From: Domibacillus iocasae
GTDB taxonomy: Bacteria; Bacillota; Bacilli; Bacillales; Domibacillaceae
NCBI RefSeq assembly: GCF_001750285.1
Contig: NZ_MAMP01000024.1
Coordinates: 434,001-498,000, forward strand
DNA: 64,000 bases
Direction: 5' to 3'
Within the stretch, counting starts at the first letter, position 1, and every line of letters begins with the position of its first letter. The position numbers and the translations under genes are program-made. Below the pieces are notes generated by a model. That model had not been told where the DNA came from, made no database searches, and saw nothing but the letters and a program-made list of their open reading frames with translations. This document shows positions 55,618 to 63,676 of the stretch, one piece after another.

Positions 55618-57285
55618 TTAAATTTTCATAACTCCGCCAGTGTTGGCAGATGTGACCAGCTTGGCATAACGTGCCAGCCAGCCTTTTTTAATTTTCGGCT
55701 CCGGCTGTACAAAATCTGCACGGCGCGCTGCTAGTTCTTCATCTGACAAATCGACATTTAATGTGCGGTTTGTCAAATCTATTTTAATTTTATCACCATT
55801 TTGAATGAATGCAATAGGACCGCCTTCTGCCGCTTCCGGAGAAATATGACCGATTGAAATTCCGCGTGAAGCACCAGAGAAACGTCCATCTGTCATAAGT
55901 GCGACTTTTGTTCCAAGCCCCCGCCCCGCAATGGCTGATGTCGGCGTCAACATTTCCGGCATTCCCGGTCCGCCTTTTGGTCCTTCATAACGGATGACAA
56001 CGACGTGTCCTTCTCTGACTGTTCCGTTATTAATATTCTCGATTGCTTCATCCTGTGATTCAAATACAATGGCTTCTCCATCAAATATTTTAATGGAAGG
56101 GTCTACTGCTCCTACTTTAATAACTCCACCAAGCGGCGCAATGTTTCCGTACAAAATCGATAATCCGCCGACTGGGCTGTATGGATCTTCTTTTGTGCGA
56201 ATGACCTTCGTGTTTGTAATGTGTGCATCTTTTACATTTTCATAAACAGATTTGCCTGTGATTGTAATACGATCACCGTCAATACCATTTTCAATTTCAC
56301 ACAGCTCACGAATGATCGCGCTGATTCCGCCAGCTTTATTGACATCGTCCATCGTATAATCGGATGCCGGACTGATTTTCGCCAAATATGGAATGCGGTT
56401 GGCTACTTCATTAATACGATTTAAATCATACTCAATTTCCGCTTCGTTTGCAATGGCTAATGTATGAAGAACAGTGTTCGTTGACCCGCCCATTGCCATA
56501 TCAAGCGCAAATGCATCGTCAATCGCTCTTTCATTGACGATATCACGTGGTTTCAAGTCATTTTCAATCGCATTCATTAAGTATCCCACTGCTTCTTTAA
56601 TCAAGCGATGACGTTCCGGGCTTGTTGCCACAATTGTGGCATTTCCTGGCGGTGTCAGACCAAGCATTTCCATTAATGAGTTCATGGAATTAGCTGTAAA
56701 CATACCGGAGCAAGACCCGCAAGTCGGACAAGCATTCGATTCGATATCAAGCAGCTCTTCTGCTGACATTTTCCCTGACAAATGAGCACCTACACCTTCA
56801 AAAACAGATGTTAGTGTTAATGGTTTTCCTGTGGATGATATGCCGCCTTCCATCGGACCGCCTGATACAAATACGGCTGGTACATTTGTCCGTACAGCAG
56901 CCATCAGCATACCTGGTGTGATTTTATCACAGTTCGGAATATAGAACACACCATCAAACCAATGTGCATTAATTACTGTTTCAGCTGAATCTGCAATCAA
57001 TTCACGGCTTGGAAGGGAATATCGCATTCCAATGTGTCCCATTGCAATGCCGTCATCAACACCAATCGTATTGAATTCAAATGGAACACCTCCTGCTTCG
57101 CGAATTTCTTTCTTAACAACTTCTGCAAATTTATTAAGGTGAACGTGTCCGGGAATAATATCTATATAAGAGTTACATACACCGATAAACGGTTTATGCA
57201 AATCTGCTGTTTTCACACCCGCTGCATACAATAAACTGCGGTGTGGGGCACGTTCGACTCCCTTTTTAATCATATCACTGCGCAT
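55618..57285 (-). CDS. ilvD: Dihydroxy-acid dehydratase
   Basis: 555 residues. Fe-S enzyme forming the 2-keto acids of valine and isoleucine. Cluster cysteines in [20 protein letters not shown] and [21 protein letters not shown] at 57285 follows TTGGAGG. It stands upstream of the T-box, so it escapes tRNA control unless a separate promoter drives the downstream genes; its own promoter has CodY-like boxes. Confidence 0.96.
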   Translation of the reverse strand: MRSDMIKKGVERAPHRSLLYAAGVKTADLHKPFIGVCNSYIDIIPGHVHLNKFAEVVKKEIREAGGVPFEFNTIGVDDGIAMGHIGMRYSLPSRELIADSAETVINAHWFDGVFYIPNCDKITPGMLMAAVRTNVPAVFVSGGPMEGGISSTGKPLTLTSVFEGVGAHLSGKMSAEELLDIESNACPTCGSCSGMFTANSMNSLMEMLGLTPPGNATIVATSPERHRLIKEAVGYLMNAIENDLKPRDIVNERAIDDAFALDMAMGGSTNTVLHTLAIANEAEIEYDLNRINEVANRIPYLAKISPASDYTMDDVNKAGGISAIIRELCEIENGIDGDRITITGKSVYENVKDAHITNTKVIRTKEDPYSPVGGLSILYGNIAPLGGVIKVGAVDPSIKIFDGEAIVFESQDEAIENINNGTVREGHVVVIRYEGPKGGPGMPEMLTPTSAIAGRGLGTKVALMTDGRFSGASRGISIGHISPEAAEGGPIAFIQNGDKIKIDLTNRTLNVDLSDEELAARRADFVQPEPKIKKGWLARYAKLVTSANTGGVMKI

Positions 57286-57346
57286 TGTATCTCCTCCAAG
57301 ATAACTTGCCTTTCAAATTGCCCATCAAATCTTTAAAAATCGTATA

Positions 57347-57361
57347 TTTAATCTGAAAATT
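57347..57361. promoter_or_regulatory. CodY-like box downstream of the ilvD promoter
   Basis: TTTAATCTGAAAATT, 11 of 15 positions of the CodY motif AATTTTCWGAAAATT, about 12 bases past the expected start of transcription. Confidence 0.5.
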
Positions 57362-57379
57362 AAGTTTATATTGTGGTCA

Positions 57380-57408
57380 ATGATACCTTTCTTTCTATGT
57401 TTGGTCAA
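57380..57408 (-). promoter_or_regulatory. Sigma-A promoter for ilvD
   Basis: Minus-strand TTGACC (57403-57408), exact 17-base spacer, TATCAT (57380-57385); leader about 85 bases to ilvD. Confidence 0.75.
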
Positions 57409-57422
57409 CACCTTTTCTGTCA

Positions 57423-57437
57423 AATTTTCTGACAAGA
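57423..57437. promoter_or_regulatory. CodY-like box upstream of the ilvD promoter
   Basis: AATTTTCTGACAAGA, 12 of 15 positions of the CodY motif, 15 bases upstream of the -35. Confidence 0.5.
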
Positions 57438-57490
57438 TGTATTTTTTTATAATGACCACAATCGAAAGCGTATCCATTTTAATTTATATA

Positions 57491-57521
57491 AAAAGGCCGG
57501 ATGCACTTTCATCCGGCCTTT
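57491..57521 (-). terminator. Terminator after pbpF
   Basis: 12-bp stem AAAGGCCGGATG / CATCCGGCCTTT with a six-base loop, then T-rich sequence on the minus strand. Confidence 0.85.
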
Positions 57522-57523
57522 GC

Positions 57524-59479
57524 TTAAAACCATTCATTCCATTTTTCGATGATTCCGTCATACCAATGCTCTTCTTGCTTTGCATTGCTATCAATCGCTT
57601 CTACATCAAATGACGTTTCACCAATGTAAGGAAGAATTTCACTGACAACCTCTCCAAATAACGGAACTGCTCCATCTGAGCTATTGGTCGTTAAGTAGTT
57701 TGTTTTGCTTACTTCTTCTACCCCAACCCATACAGCCCCAACTAAATTTGGTGTGTACCCGACGAACCATTGGTCCTCTGTTCCTTCAATTCCTTCAATT
57801 GGCACTTGCGTCGAACCTGTTTTACCAGCGATGTCCACTTCATCGACCTGTGCCCGTTCACCTGACCCCCGTTCAACAACACCTAAAAGCATGGCTGTCA
57901 TTTGATCGGTTATTTCTTTTGAGGTTACCTTTACTTCTTCCGGCTCCCACTCAGGCTCTACTTCACCGTCCGGCCCGACAATTTTTTGAATAAAAAACGT
58001 TTCTTTTCGAACTCCATCATTTGAAAATGCAGTATATGCTTCTGCCATCTGCAGGGGTGATACGCCGGGTGTTATGTCACCAAGCGCCATTCCTAATTTG
58101 GCATTTTCAACTTCTAAACCAAACCGTTTCAATGCATTTACACCTTTTGATACGCCGATTTGATCAAGGAGCCAGACAGCAGGAATATTTGCCGATTTCT
58201 CAACCGCCCGGTACATCGGAAGTTCTCCTTCATACATACCGCCATAATTAGTTGGCGAATAAGGATCTTCTCCTTCGCCAAACGACATTTCCTTATCTTC
58301 AAGCATATCTGTCGGTTCGTATCCTTCTTCAAGAGCAGGCGTATAAACAGCCAGCGGCTTAATCGTTGAACCGGGTGATTTTTTCATTTGAGTAGCAAAG
58401 CTAAAACCGCGGAATATGTGCTCACCGCGCCGTCCTACTACACCAAGAACCCCGCCTGTTTTAGGATCGACTAACACGGCAGCACTTTGGGAATCTTCTC
58501 CATTAACGGTTTCAGGAAAAACAGAGCTGTTTTCGTAAACACCTTCAAGTCCTGCCTGTACATCCTGATCCATAGACGTATAAATGTTATACCCTTGTGT
58601 TAACAGGTCATCCTGCGTCAAGCCATAACGTGAAATAGCTTCGTTAATGACGGCATCTGCATAATGTGCATATTTTCCTTTTAACGGATCTCCGCTTGTA
58701 TCTCTTAGCGTTATGTCTATGTTTGCCGTTTCATTCGCTTCGCTTTCGGTTATATAACTGTATTTCACCATTTGATTCAACACTACTTGACGCCGTTCAA
58801 GCGCATTATCCATATTGTCAATCGGATTGTATCGGGATGGTGCTTTCACCATGCCTGCAAGCATTGATGACTCAGCAAGGGTTAATTCTGATACGTCTTT
58901 GCCGAAATATTTTTTTGACGCATTTTGAACGCCCCATGCCCCATTCCCAAAATAGCTTGTATTCAAATACATTTCTAAAATTTCTTCTTTTTTATAGACT
59001 TTTTCAATCTCAATGGCAAGAAATAGCTCCTCGACTTTACGGCGATATGTTTTTTCCGGAGACAGCAATGCATTTTTTGTCAGCTGCTGTGTAATGGTAC
59101 TCGCTCCTTGGACGCGTGATCCCGCCATAATATTCGTAAAAAAAGCGCGGAAAATACCTTTTACGTCAAATCCACCGTGTTCATAAAAACGGTTGTCTTC
59201 AACAGCAACAATTGCTTCCTGCAAATGCTCCGGCATTTTTTCGATAGATACACTATCTGTCCTGTTGGCAGAAAGCTTGCTTGCTTTTTCCCCATTTCGG
59301 TCATAAATAATAGTTGACTGCGACAATCCCTGCTTCAACGTTTCTACATCAGCAGATTTCATAAAATAGAAGCCTGTGCCAAGCCCCGCTAAAACGACGA
59401 TCGCAGCAAGCAAAATAACAATTTGGGTCAGATGAAATTTCCGCCAAAGGTTTTGAATTAATCTGATGACTACTTTCAT
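57524..59479 (-). CDS. pbpF: Class A penicillin-binding protein (PbpF-like)
   Basis: 651 residues. N-terminal membrane anchor (about 19-41), glycosyltransferase 51 domain (about 55-225) with EDNRFYEHGGFD (Glu94) and QGASTITQQLTKN, and a transpeptidase domain with SxxK at Ser371 (SPGSTIKPL), SAN in EKSANIPA and KTGST. It polymerises and cross-links peptidoglycan. Size and absence of a long C-terminal tail fit PbpF rather than PonA. In B. subtilis pbpF adjoins hemE; here it has moved 24 kb from the hem genes. Confidence 0.9.
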   Translation of the reverse strand: MKVVIRLIQNLWRKFHLTQIVILLAAIVVLAGLGTGFYFMKSADVETLKQGLSQSTIIYDRNGEKASKLSANRTDSVSIEKMPEHLQEAIVAVEDNRFYEHGGFDVKGIFRAFFTNIMAGSRVQGASTITQQLTKNALLSPEKTYRRKVEELFLAIEIEKVYKKEEILEMYLNTSYFGNGAWGVQNASKKYFGKDVSELTLAESSMLAGMVKAPSRYNPIDNMDNALERRQVVLNQMVKYSYITESEANETANIDITLRDTSGDPLKGKYAHYADAVINEAISRYGLTQDDLLTQGYNIYTSMDQDVQAGLEGVYENSSVFPETVNGEDSQSAAVLVDPKTGGVLGVVGRRGEHIFRGFSFATQMKKSPGSTIKPLAVYTPALEEGYEPTDMLEDKEMSFGEGEDPYSPTNYGGMYEGELPMYRAVEKSANIPAVWLLDQIGVSKGVNALKRFGLEVENAKLGMALGDITPGVSPLQMAEAYTAFSNDGVRKETFFIQKIVGPDGEVEPEWEPEEVKVTSKEITDQMTAMLLGVVERGSGERAQVDEVDIAGKTGSTQVPIEGIEGTEDQWFVGYTPNLVGAVWVGVEEVSKTNYLTTNSSDGAVPLFGEVVSEILPYIGETSFDVEAIDSNAKQEEHWYDGIIEKWNEWF

Positions 59480-59558
59480 TATTCTTTGTTCCCTTCTTCA
59501 TGATACGTGCGGCCTTTTCTCATTGTAAGCACATTTCGCCAAATTGCAACGAATATGA

Positions 59559-59750
59559 ATGAAAACCGGCTTATCTGCCTATACGAATCAAGTGTATAAA
59601 AAGTTGCATTCTATTTATCCAGAACTTCAAACAGAAAAAATGGATATAGAACATGCTTATGTGAATCGCCGGCTCGATCAAAATCTTCCTTGGAAAACCG
59701 TAACTCATCAAGCTGTTGAAAACGGATGCTTGATCGGCATAATAGATTAA
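59559..59750 (+). CDS. Hypothetical protein, 63 aa
   Basis: A 63-codon frame, MKTGLSAYTNQVYKKLHSIY onward, predicted soluble and mostly helical with a mixed charged composition; codon use resembles the real genes and a strong terminator follows the stop directly. There is no convincing ribosome site. No family recognised. It lies divergent from pbpF and convergent with tatA. Confidence 0.55.
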   Translation: MKTGLSAYTNQVYKKLHSIYPELQTEKMDIEHAYVNRRLDQNLPWKTVTHQAVENGCLIGIID

Positions 59751-59785
59751 AAAACGAGGAGCGGATAAATCCGCTCCTCGTTTAT
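59750..59785. terminator. Terminator between the 63-aa gene and tatA
   Basis: Stem AAACGAGGAGCGGA / TCCGCTCCTCGTTT with a TAAA loop; overlaps the tatA stop. Confidence 0.8.
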
Positions 59786-59961
59786 TTGGAATCTATTTTC
59801 TTTTTCTCATCCTTGTCATCGTCCATGACATTTTTCATCCCCCGCTTAAATTCATGCAGCGTCTGTCCGGCTGCGCGACCAAGCTGAGGCAGTTTTTTTG
59901 GTCCAAATAACAACAAGGCGACAATTAAAATAATAGCGACTTCGCCAAATCCAAGATTCAT
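59782..59961 (-). CDS. tatA: Twin-arginine translocase subunit TatA, 59 aa
   Basis: 59 residues: one membrane helix (about 4-20, FGEVAIILIVALLLFGPKKLP) followed by the FGPKKLPQLGRAAGQ hinge and an amphipathic helix (GQTLHEFKRGMKNVM), then an acidic/basic tail. This is the canonical TatA layout. ATG at 59961 has GGGGACCGG upstream, a poor ribosome site. No tatC is beside it, so it is an orphan copy like B. subtilis TatAc, or its tatC lies elsewhere. Confidence 0.9.
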   Translation of the reverse strand: MNLGFGEVAIILIVALLLFGPKKLPQLGRAAGQTLHEFKRGMKNVMDDDKDEKKKIDSK

Positions 59962-60030
59962 GATGCCGGTCCCCTTTTCTTTATATGTGCCTTTTCATTA
60001 TAATCGAAAAATTGTTTTTTGAACATAAAA

Positions 60031-60058
60031 AGTGAAAGCGGACATATGTCCGCTTTCA
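60031..60058 (-). terminator. Terminator after gltT
   Basis: Perfect palindrome GTGAAAGCGGACATATGTCCGCTTTCAC-like stem (14 bp, no separate loop), followed by T5 on the minus strand. Confidence 0.75.
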
Positions 60059-60065
60059 CCATTTA

Positions 60066-61310
60066 TTACACTTCCGCGCGCTGCTGCTTAATTGTTTTGT
60101 TTTTTTCCGATTCACCTACATACAATGCACATGCGGCATCGCCTGTAATATTAACGGCTGTACGCGTCATATCAAGCAGGCGGTCAATCCCGATAATTAA
60201 ACCGATTCCTTCGACTGGAAGACCTACGCTGCCGAGTACCATGGCAAGCATAATAAGACCAACGCCTGGCACGCCTGCTGTTCCAATGCTGGCAAGAGTC
60301 GCCGTCAACACGACTGTTGCCAGGTCTGCCATTGTCAGTTCAATTCCGTATGCCTGTGCAATAAACAGCGTTGCTACACCTTGCATAATAGCGGTACCGT
60401 CCATGTTGATCGTTGCGCCAAGAGGCTGAACAAACGAGCTGATCGGTTCTGGCACTTTTAAGTCTCTCTGTGCTACTTCCATTGAAACAGGAAGAGTTGC
60501 ATTACTGCTTGATGTACTGAATGCCACACCCATCGCCGGCGCAAACTTTTTGAAAAACCAAATCGGACTCTTTTTCGCCAAAAAAGCAACAGTTCCACCG
60601 TATGTCACAACACTATGGATAAAGAGGGCCGCTAATACAACAAGCATGTATGAGCCCATAGCGAGAATCGCATCCCATCCTTGTGTGCCAATCGCCGTCG
60701 CAATCAACCCAAACGTTCCGTATGGCGCAAATTTCATAACAAGACCTACAAGATACATCATAATCTCATTGCCCTGCTCGACTAAGCTGAAAATTCCTTT
60801 TGTTTTGTCGCCAAGCGCAGTCAAGGCCAGTCCAATAAACACCGCAAATACAATAAGTTGAAGCATATTGCCTTCCGCCATCGCGTTAATTGGATTTTTA
60901 GGAATAATATTCATCAATGTTTCACTGACAGGAGGCGCTTCTTCAGTCGAAAATTCGGCACCCGCCGTATCGAATTCTCCTGCTGACCCCGGCTGTATGA
61001 TTGCTGCGAGACAAAGCCCAATAATAATCGCAAAACATGTCGTAATTAAAAAATAAGTGACAGTTTTCAAACCGATACGGCCCAGTTTTTGCGGATCGCC
61101 AAGCCCGGCTGAACCAAGAACGATCGAAAAGAAAACGAGCGGTACAACAAGCATACTGATCAAGCTTAAAAAGATTTGCCCGACCGGTACAAATAAATAG
61201 GTATTTAATACGTCAAAAACATTTGGTGCCGTTAAGTTTAAGACGAGACCGACAATCGCCCCGAGAATGAGCGCTGCGATAATTTTAGTGGTTAAATTCA
61301 TTTTTTTCAT
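60066..61310 (-). CDS. gltT: Proton/sodium-glutamate symporter (DAACS family)
   Basis: 414 residues, eight helices plus two re-entrant hairpins. Substrate-binding motifs: FSTSSSNATLPV (HP1), GATINMDGTAI (TM7), GTAGVPG (HP2) and IDRLLDMTRTAVNITGDA (TM8). Takes up glutamate or aspartate. B. subtilis GltT (YhfG) lies in the corresponding region. ATG at 61310 follows AAGGGGG. Monocistronic. Confidence 0.9.
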   Translation of the reverse strand: MKKMNLTTKIIAALILGAIVGLVLNLTAPNVFDVLNTYLFVPVGQIFLSLISMLVVPLVFFSIVLGSAGLGDPQKLGRIGLKTVTYFLITTCFAIIIGLCLAAIIQPGSAGEFDTAGAEFSTEEAPPVSETLMNIIPKNPINAMAEGNMLQLIVFAVFIGLALTALGDKTKGIFSLVEQGNEIMMYLVGLVMKFAPYGTFGLIATAIGTQGWDAILAMGSYMLVVLAALFIHSVVTYGGTVAFLAKKSPIWFFKKFAPAMGVAFSTSSSNATLPVSMEVAQRDLKVPEPISSFVQPLGATINMDGTAIMQGVATLFIAQAYGIELTMADLATVVLTATLASIGTAGVPGVGLIMLAMVLGSVGLPVEGIGLIIGIDRLLDMTRTAVNITGDAACALYVGESEKNKTIKQQRAEV

Positions 61311-61545
61311 TTATTTTCCCCCTTCTACTATATAACATAATAAACACATACCGTTTATCGTAATAGATTACACTAAAAATAACAAATTATTTTTTAAAAT
61401 CCAAAGTACCACTCTTTCGAAAAAGATAAACACGAATATTTTTTCATGTTAAGTTGAGACACGTAATTTTATCTAAGCACAAAAAAGGGGTACTTAAGAC
61501 TACTATACAGCCTTTATTATTACTTATAAGTAACAATTGAACAGG

Positions 61546-61570
61546 GCTTAATATTATAAAAATGGGGTAT
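61546..61570 (+). promoter_or_regulatory. Candidate sigma-B promoter for the LMW-PTP-like gene
   Basis: GCTTAA, 13-base spacer, GGGTAT, one mismatch from the sigma-B consensus (GTTTAA / GGGTAT). It lies 38 bases before the start. The remainder of the 61311-61608 gap shows no gene I can support. Confidence 0.5.
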
Positions 61571-61608
61571 AAAAGAATATAACCACCACATCAAAGGGGT
61601 CAGCAGCC

Positions 61609-62028
61609 ATGAAAAATAAAACAATTTTATTCCTGTCACCTTTTAATCATTTGAGCATGATGGCAGAAGGGTGGGCGGCACGACTGAATGAGCCGTCCTG
61701 GAAAGTTGTAAGCGCTGCTTATATGAATGCAGACTATGACGCCCTTCCTGTCGAAGCGATGAAAGAAGTAAATATTGACATTGAGAGCAAAACACCGTAT
61801 TCGCTAAAGTCTCAACTTATGAATGAGGCAGACGTTGTCGTTGCCATCTATGATTTTCAGCGTGACAGTTTGCCCACGCTCCCTGATGAATCAAGACGAA
61901 AATTAGTGCGCTGGAATATATCAAACCCCGTACACTATAATCAATTAACGGATCGGTGGGCAGCTTACCAGGAAGTGTGCGATGAACTCGCTGTAAAAAT
62001 ACAGGAGCTTAAAAAACAACTTATCTAA
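61609..62028 (+). CDS. LMW protein tyrosine phosphatase/ArsC-fold protein lacking the catalytic cysteine
   Basis: 139 residues. The N-terminus KTILFLSPFNHLSMMAEGWAARL aligns with the ArsC/LMW-PTP P-loop LFVCxxNxxRSxMAEG, but the nucleophile Cys is Ser10 and the phosphate-binding Arg is Ser16. Later, the redox cysteines of arsenate reductases are also missing (VAIYDFQRDSLPTLP). The C-terminal helix (DRWAAYQEVCDELAVKIQELKKQL) and W-x-I-x-x-P motif are family-like. So the fold is kept but catalysis is not expected. ATG at 61609 follows AAAGGGG. A sigma-B-type promoter precedes it. Confidence 0.75.
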   Translation: MKNKTILFLSPFNHLSMMAEGWAARLNEPSWKVVSAAYMNADYDALPVEAMKEVNIDIESKTPYSLKSQLMNEADVVVAIYDFQRDSLPTLPDESRRKLVRWNISNPVHYNQLTDRWAAYQEVCDELAVKIQELKKQLI

Positions 62029-62125
62029 ACTTATCGCCTTTGTCCATTACTGGCTGAGGCGGTTTTTTTGAAACTAAATCCGCTGCACATTCGTATAATC
62101 AATTTAGAGAGGCAGGGATAAACAA

Positions 62126-62950
62126 ATGGAAACAAAAGAAACCCTTATGGAGCATCTGCAAAATATTGAAAGATGGGAAAACGATCAAAAAGGATTATGG
62201 ATATGGGACCGTATTGCACGACTTCCTTTTGCGATCCTTGATAAAATGACACCTTCTTTTATTCAAGGAAAAATCGGTGCATTGCTGGATGAGCTTGGTT
62301 ATTACATCCAGAGCGGAGGAAAATATTTAACAAAGCAGAGCAGTATTTTGAAAAAGCTGGAACGATATGCTCAAACACCTGTTCACACAATTGATGATGT
62401 GAAAAATCTGCCTCTTTCCGCTATGGATGAGACGGCTTTATCCATTCAAAAATCGTATACGGGTGCCGCAACCGTTCAAGGAGCGACAACTGGTATCGGC
62501 GGCATATTTACATTGGCGGTTGATATTCCGGCTACGCTCGCCTTGTCCCTTAAAACGCTGCAGGAAATTGCTGTCGCTTACGGTTATGATCCAAATGAAC
62601 GGGAAGAGCGGGTTTTCATCATTAAATGTCTTCAATTTTCTTCCTCTGACATTGTTGGGAAACGGGCGATTTTAAAAGAAATCTCCGATTATGCCAACCG
62701 CGGCAATAGCAAAGAAATGATTTCACAATTGCAGGGCTGGCGTGAAGTGGTACTTTCTTACAGAGAACAATACAGCTTAAAGAAAATATTCCGTCTTATA
62801 CCGTTTGTCGGCATTATTTTTGGTGCGCTCTCTAATCGCTCGATGATTGAAGACTTGTCGGACACGGCGATGATGCTCTATAGAAAACGGCGCATTTTAG
62901 AGCGACTGGCTCAACAAACAAACGAAACCGAATCGGACATCCACATTTAA
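62126..62950 (+). CDS. ecsC: EcsC family protein
   Basis: 274 residues. EcsC signature: GATTGIGGIFTLAVDIPATLALSLKTLQEIAVAYGYDPNEREERVFIIKCL, with membrane-prone segments near 130-150 and 233-252. In B. subtilis it is the third gene of ecsABC; here it stands 27 kb from ecsAB, and its role is unknown. ATG at 62126 after GGCAGGG. Its stop codon interlocks with that of the convergent TrkA-C gene. Confidence 0.88.
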   Translation: METKETLMEHLQNIERWENDQKGLWIWDRIARLPFAILDKMTPSFIQGKIGALLDELGYYIQSGGKYLTKQSSILKKLERYAQTPVHTIDDVKNLPLSAMDETALSIQKSYTGAATVQGATTGIGGIFTLAVDIPATLALSLKTLQEIAVAYGYDPNEREERVFIIKCLQFSSSDIVGKRAILKEISDYANRGNSKEMISQLQGWREVVLSYREQYSLKKIFRLIPFVGIIFGALSNRSMIEDLSDTAMMLYRKRRILERLAQQTNETESDIHI

Positions 62951-62979
62951 TGTGGATCGTCTGATTCGGTTTCGTTTGT
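62918..62979. terminator. Coding inverted repeat serving as bidirectional terminator
   Basis: Arms ACAAACGAAACCGAATC (62918-62934) and its exact mirror (62963-62979), extended by GGACATCCACAT and ATGTGGATCGTC, form a nearly perfect 29-bp hairpin around the interlocked stops of ecsC and the TrkA-C gene. Most of it is coding, so both proteins end in a shared TNETESD peptide. Confidence 0.75.
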
Positions 62980-63624
62980 GAGATCCTCGATCACTTGGCG
63001 GTTCCCATACAAATAAAGCTTATCCCCGGCTTGAATTATTTCACCAGCCAGTTCCTTCCGTATATTCATTTCCCCGCGCTTAATAAACAATAAATTTACA
63101 TCCCGGCCTTCTTTAAACACCTCTTTCACTTTTTTTCCATCCAACCGGCTGTTTTCTTCAATGGCAACGTCCGTTACGATGTCATCTTCCTCTAAAAAGA
63201 GCGCTTCTTTGATCGGCAGTTCCGAAATATCAAGATTTTTTTTCATTTCGTATTCAAATCGATGCTGGAGGAGCTTTTTTGTCATTGGTGTTTTTCCAAG
63301 GATAAAAACGACAAGCAGCACCGCACTGATTATCATGAGTTTGTTTAGCCGTAAATCATCAGACAATATATTGGTAATGGCTGAAATGATCACAGCCAAT
63401 GAAAAAGCTCCGAATAAAATAAGGAACATGCTGATGCGGCGCCGGATCGGGTGGTCAGGAATCAGCTGTGATTCATCCGTCGTAAAACCAGTGCTCGTCA
63501 GCATTGAAATCGCCTGATAGCGGGCTACTTCTTTTTCAAGACCGGTCAGCGTAAATGCGATGACCGAGATTTCAATAACAAGTGCAACAATTAGAAAATA
63601 GAGAATGATAAAAATAAAGCCCAT
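62947..63624 (-). CDS. Membrane protein with TrkA-C (RCK_C) domain
   Basis: 225 residues: three hydrophobic helices (about 2-24, 65-86, 96-112) and a C-terminal TrkA-C domain (about 140-215: LPIKEALFLEEDDIVTDVAIEENSRLDGKKVKEVFKEGRDVNLLFIKRGEMNIR...AGDKLYLYGNRQ). Such domains bind small ligands such as c-di-AMP in K+ transport systems; no ligand is shown here. It has no RCK_N or channel pore, so it is probably a regulatory or transport accessory. Ends in a repeat-encoded tail. Confidence 0.75.
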   Translation of the reverse strand: MGFIFIILYFLIVALVIEISVIAFTLTGLEKEVARYQAISMLTSTGFTTDESQLIPDHPIRRRISMFLILFGAFSLAVIISAITNILSDDLRLNKLMIISAVLLVVFILGKTPMTKKLLQHRFEYEMKKNLDISELPIKEALFLEEDDIVTDVAIEENSRLDGKKVKEVFKEGRDVNLLFIKRGEMNIRKELAGEIIQAGDKLYLYGNRQVIEDLTNETESDDPH

Positions 63625-63676
63625 GTCCTGCCTTCTTTCTAAGACATCGTTTTTCCCTTTATCTTTCCCGCATGTA

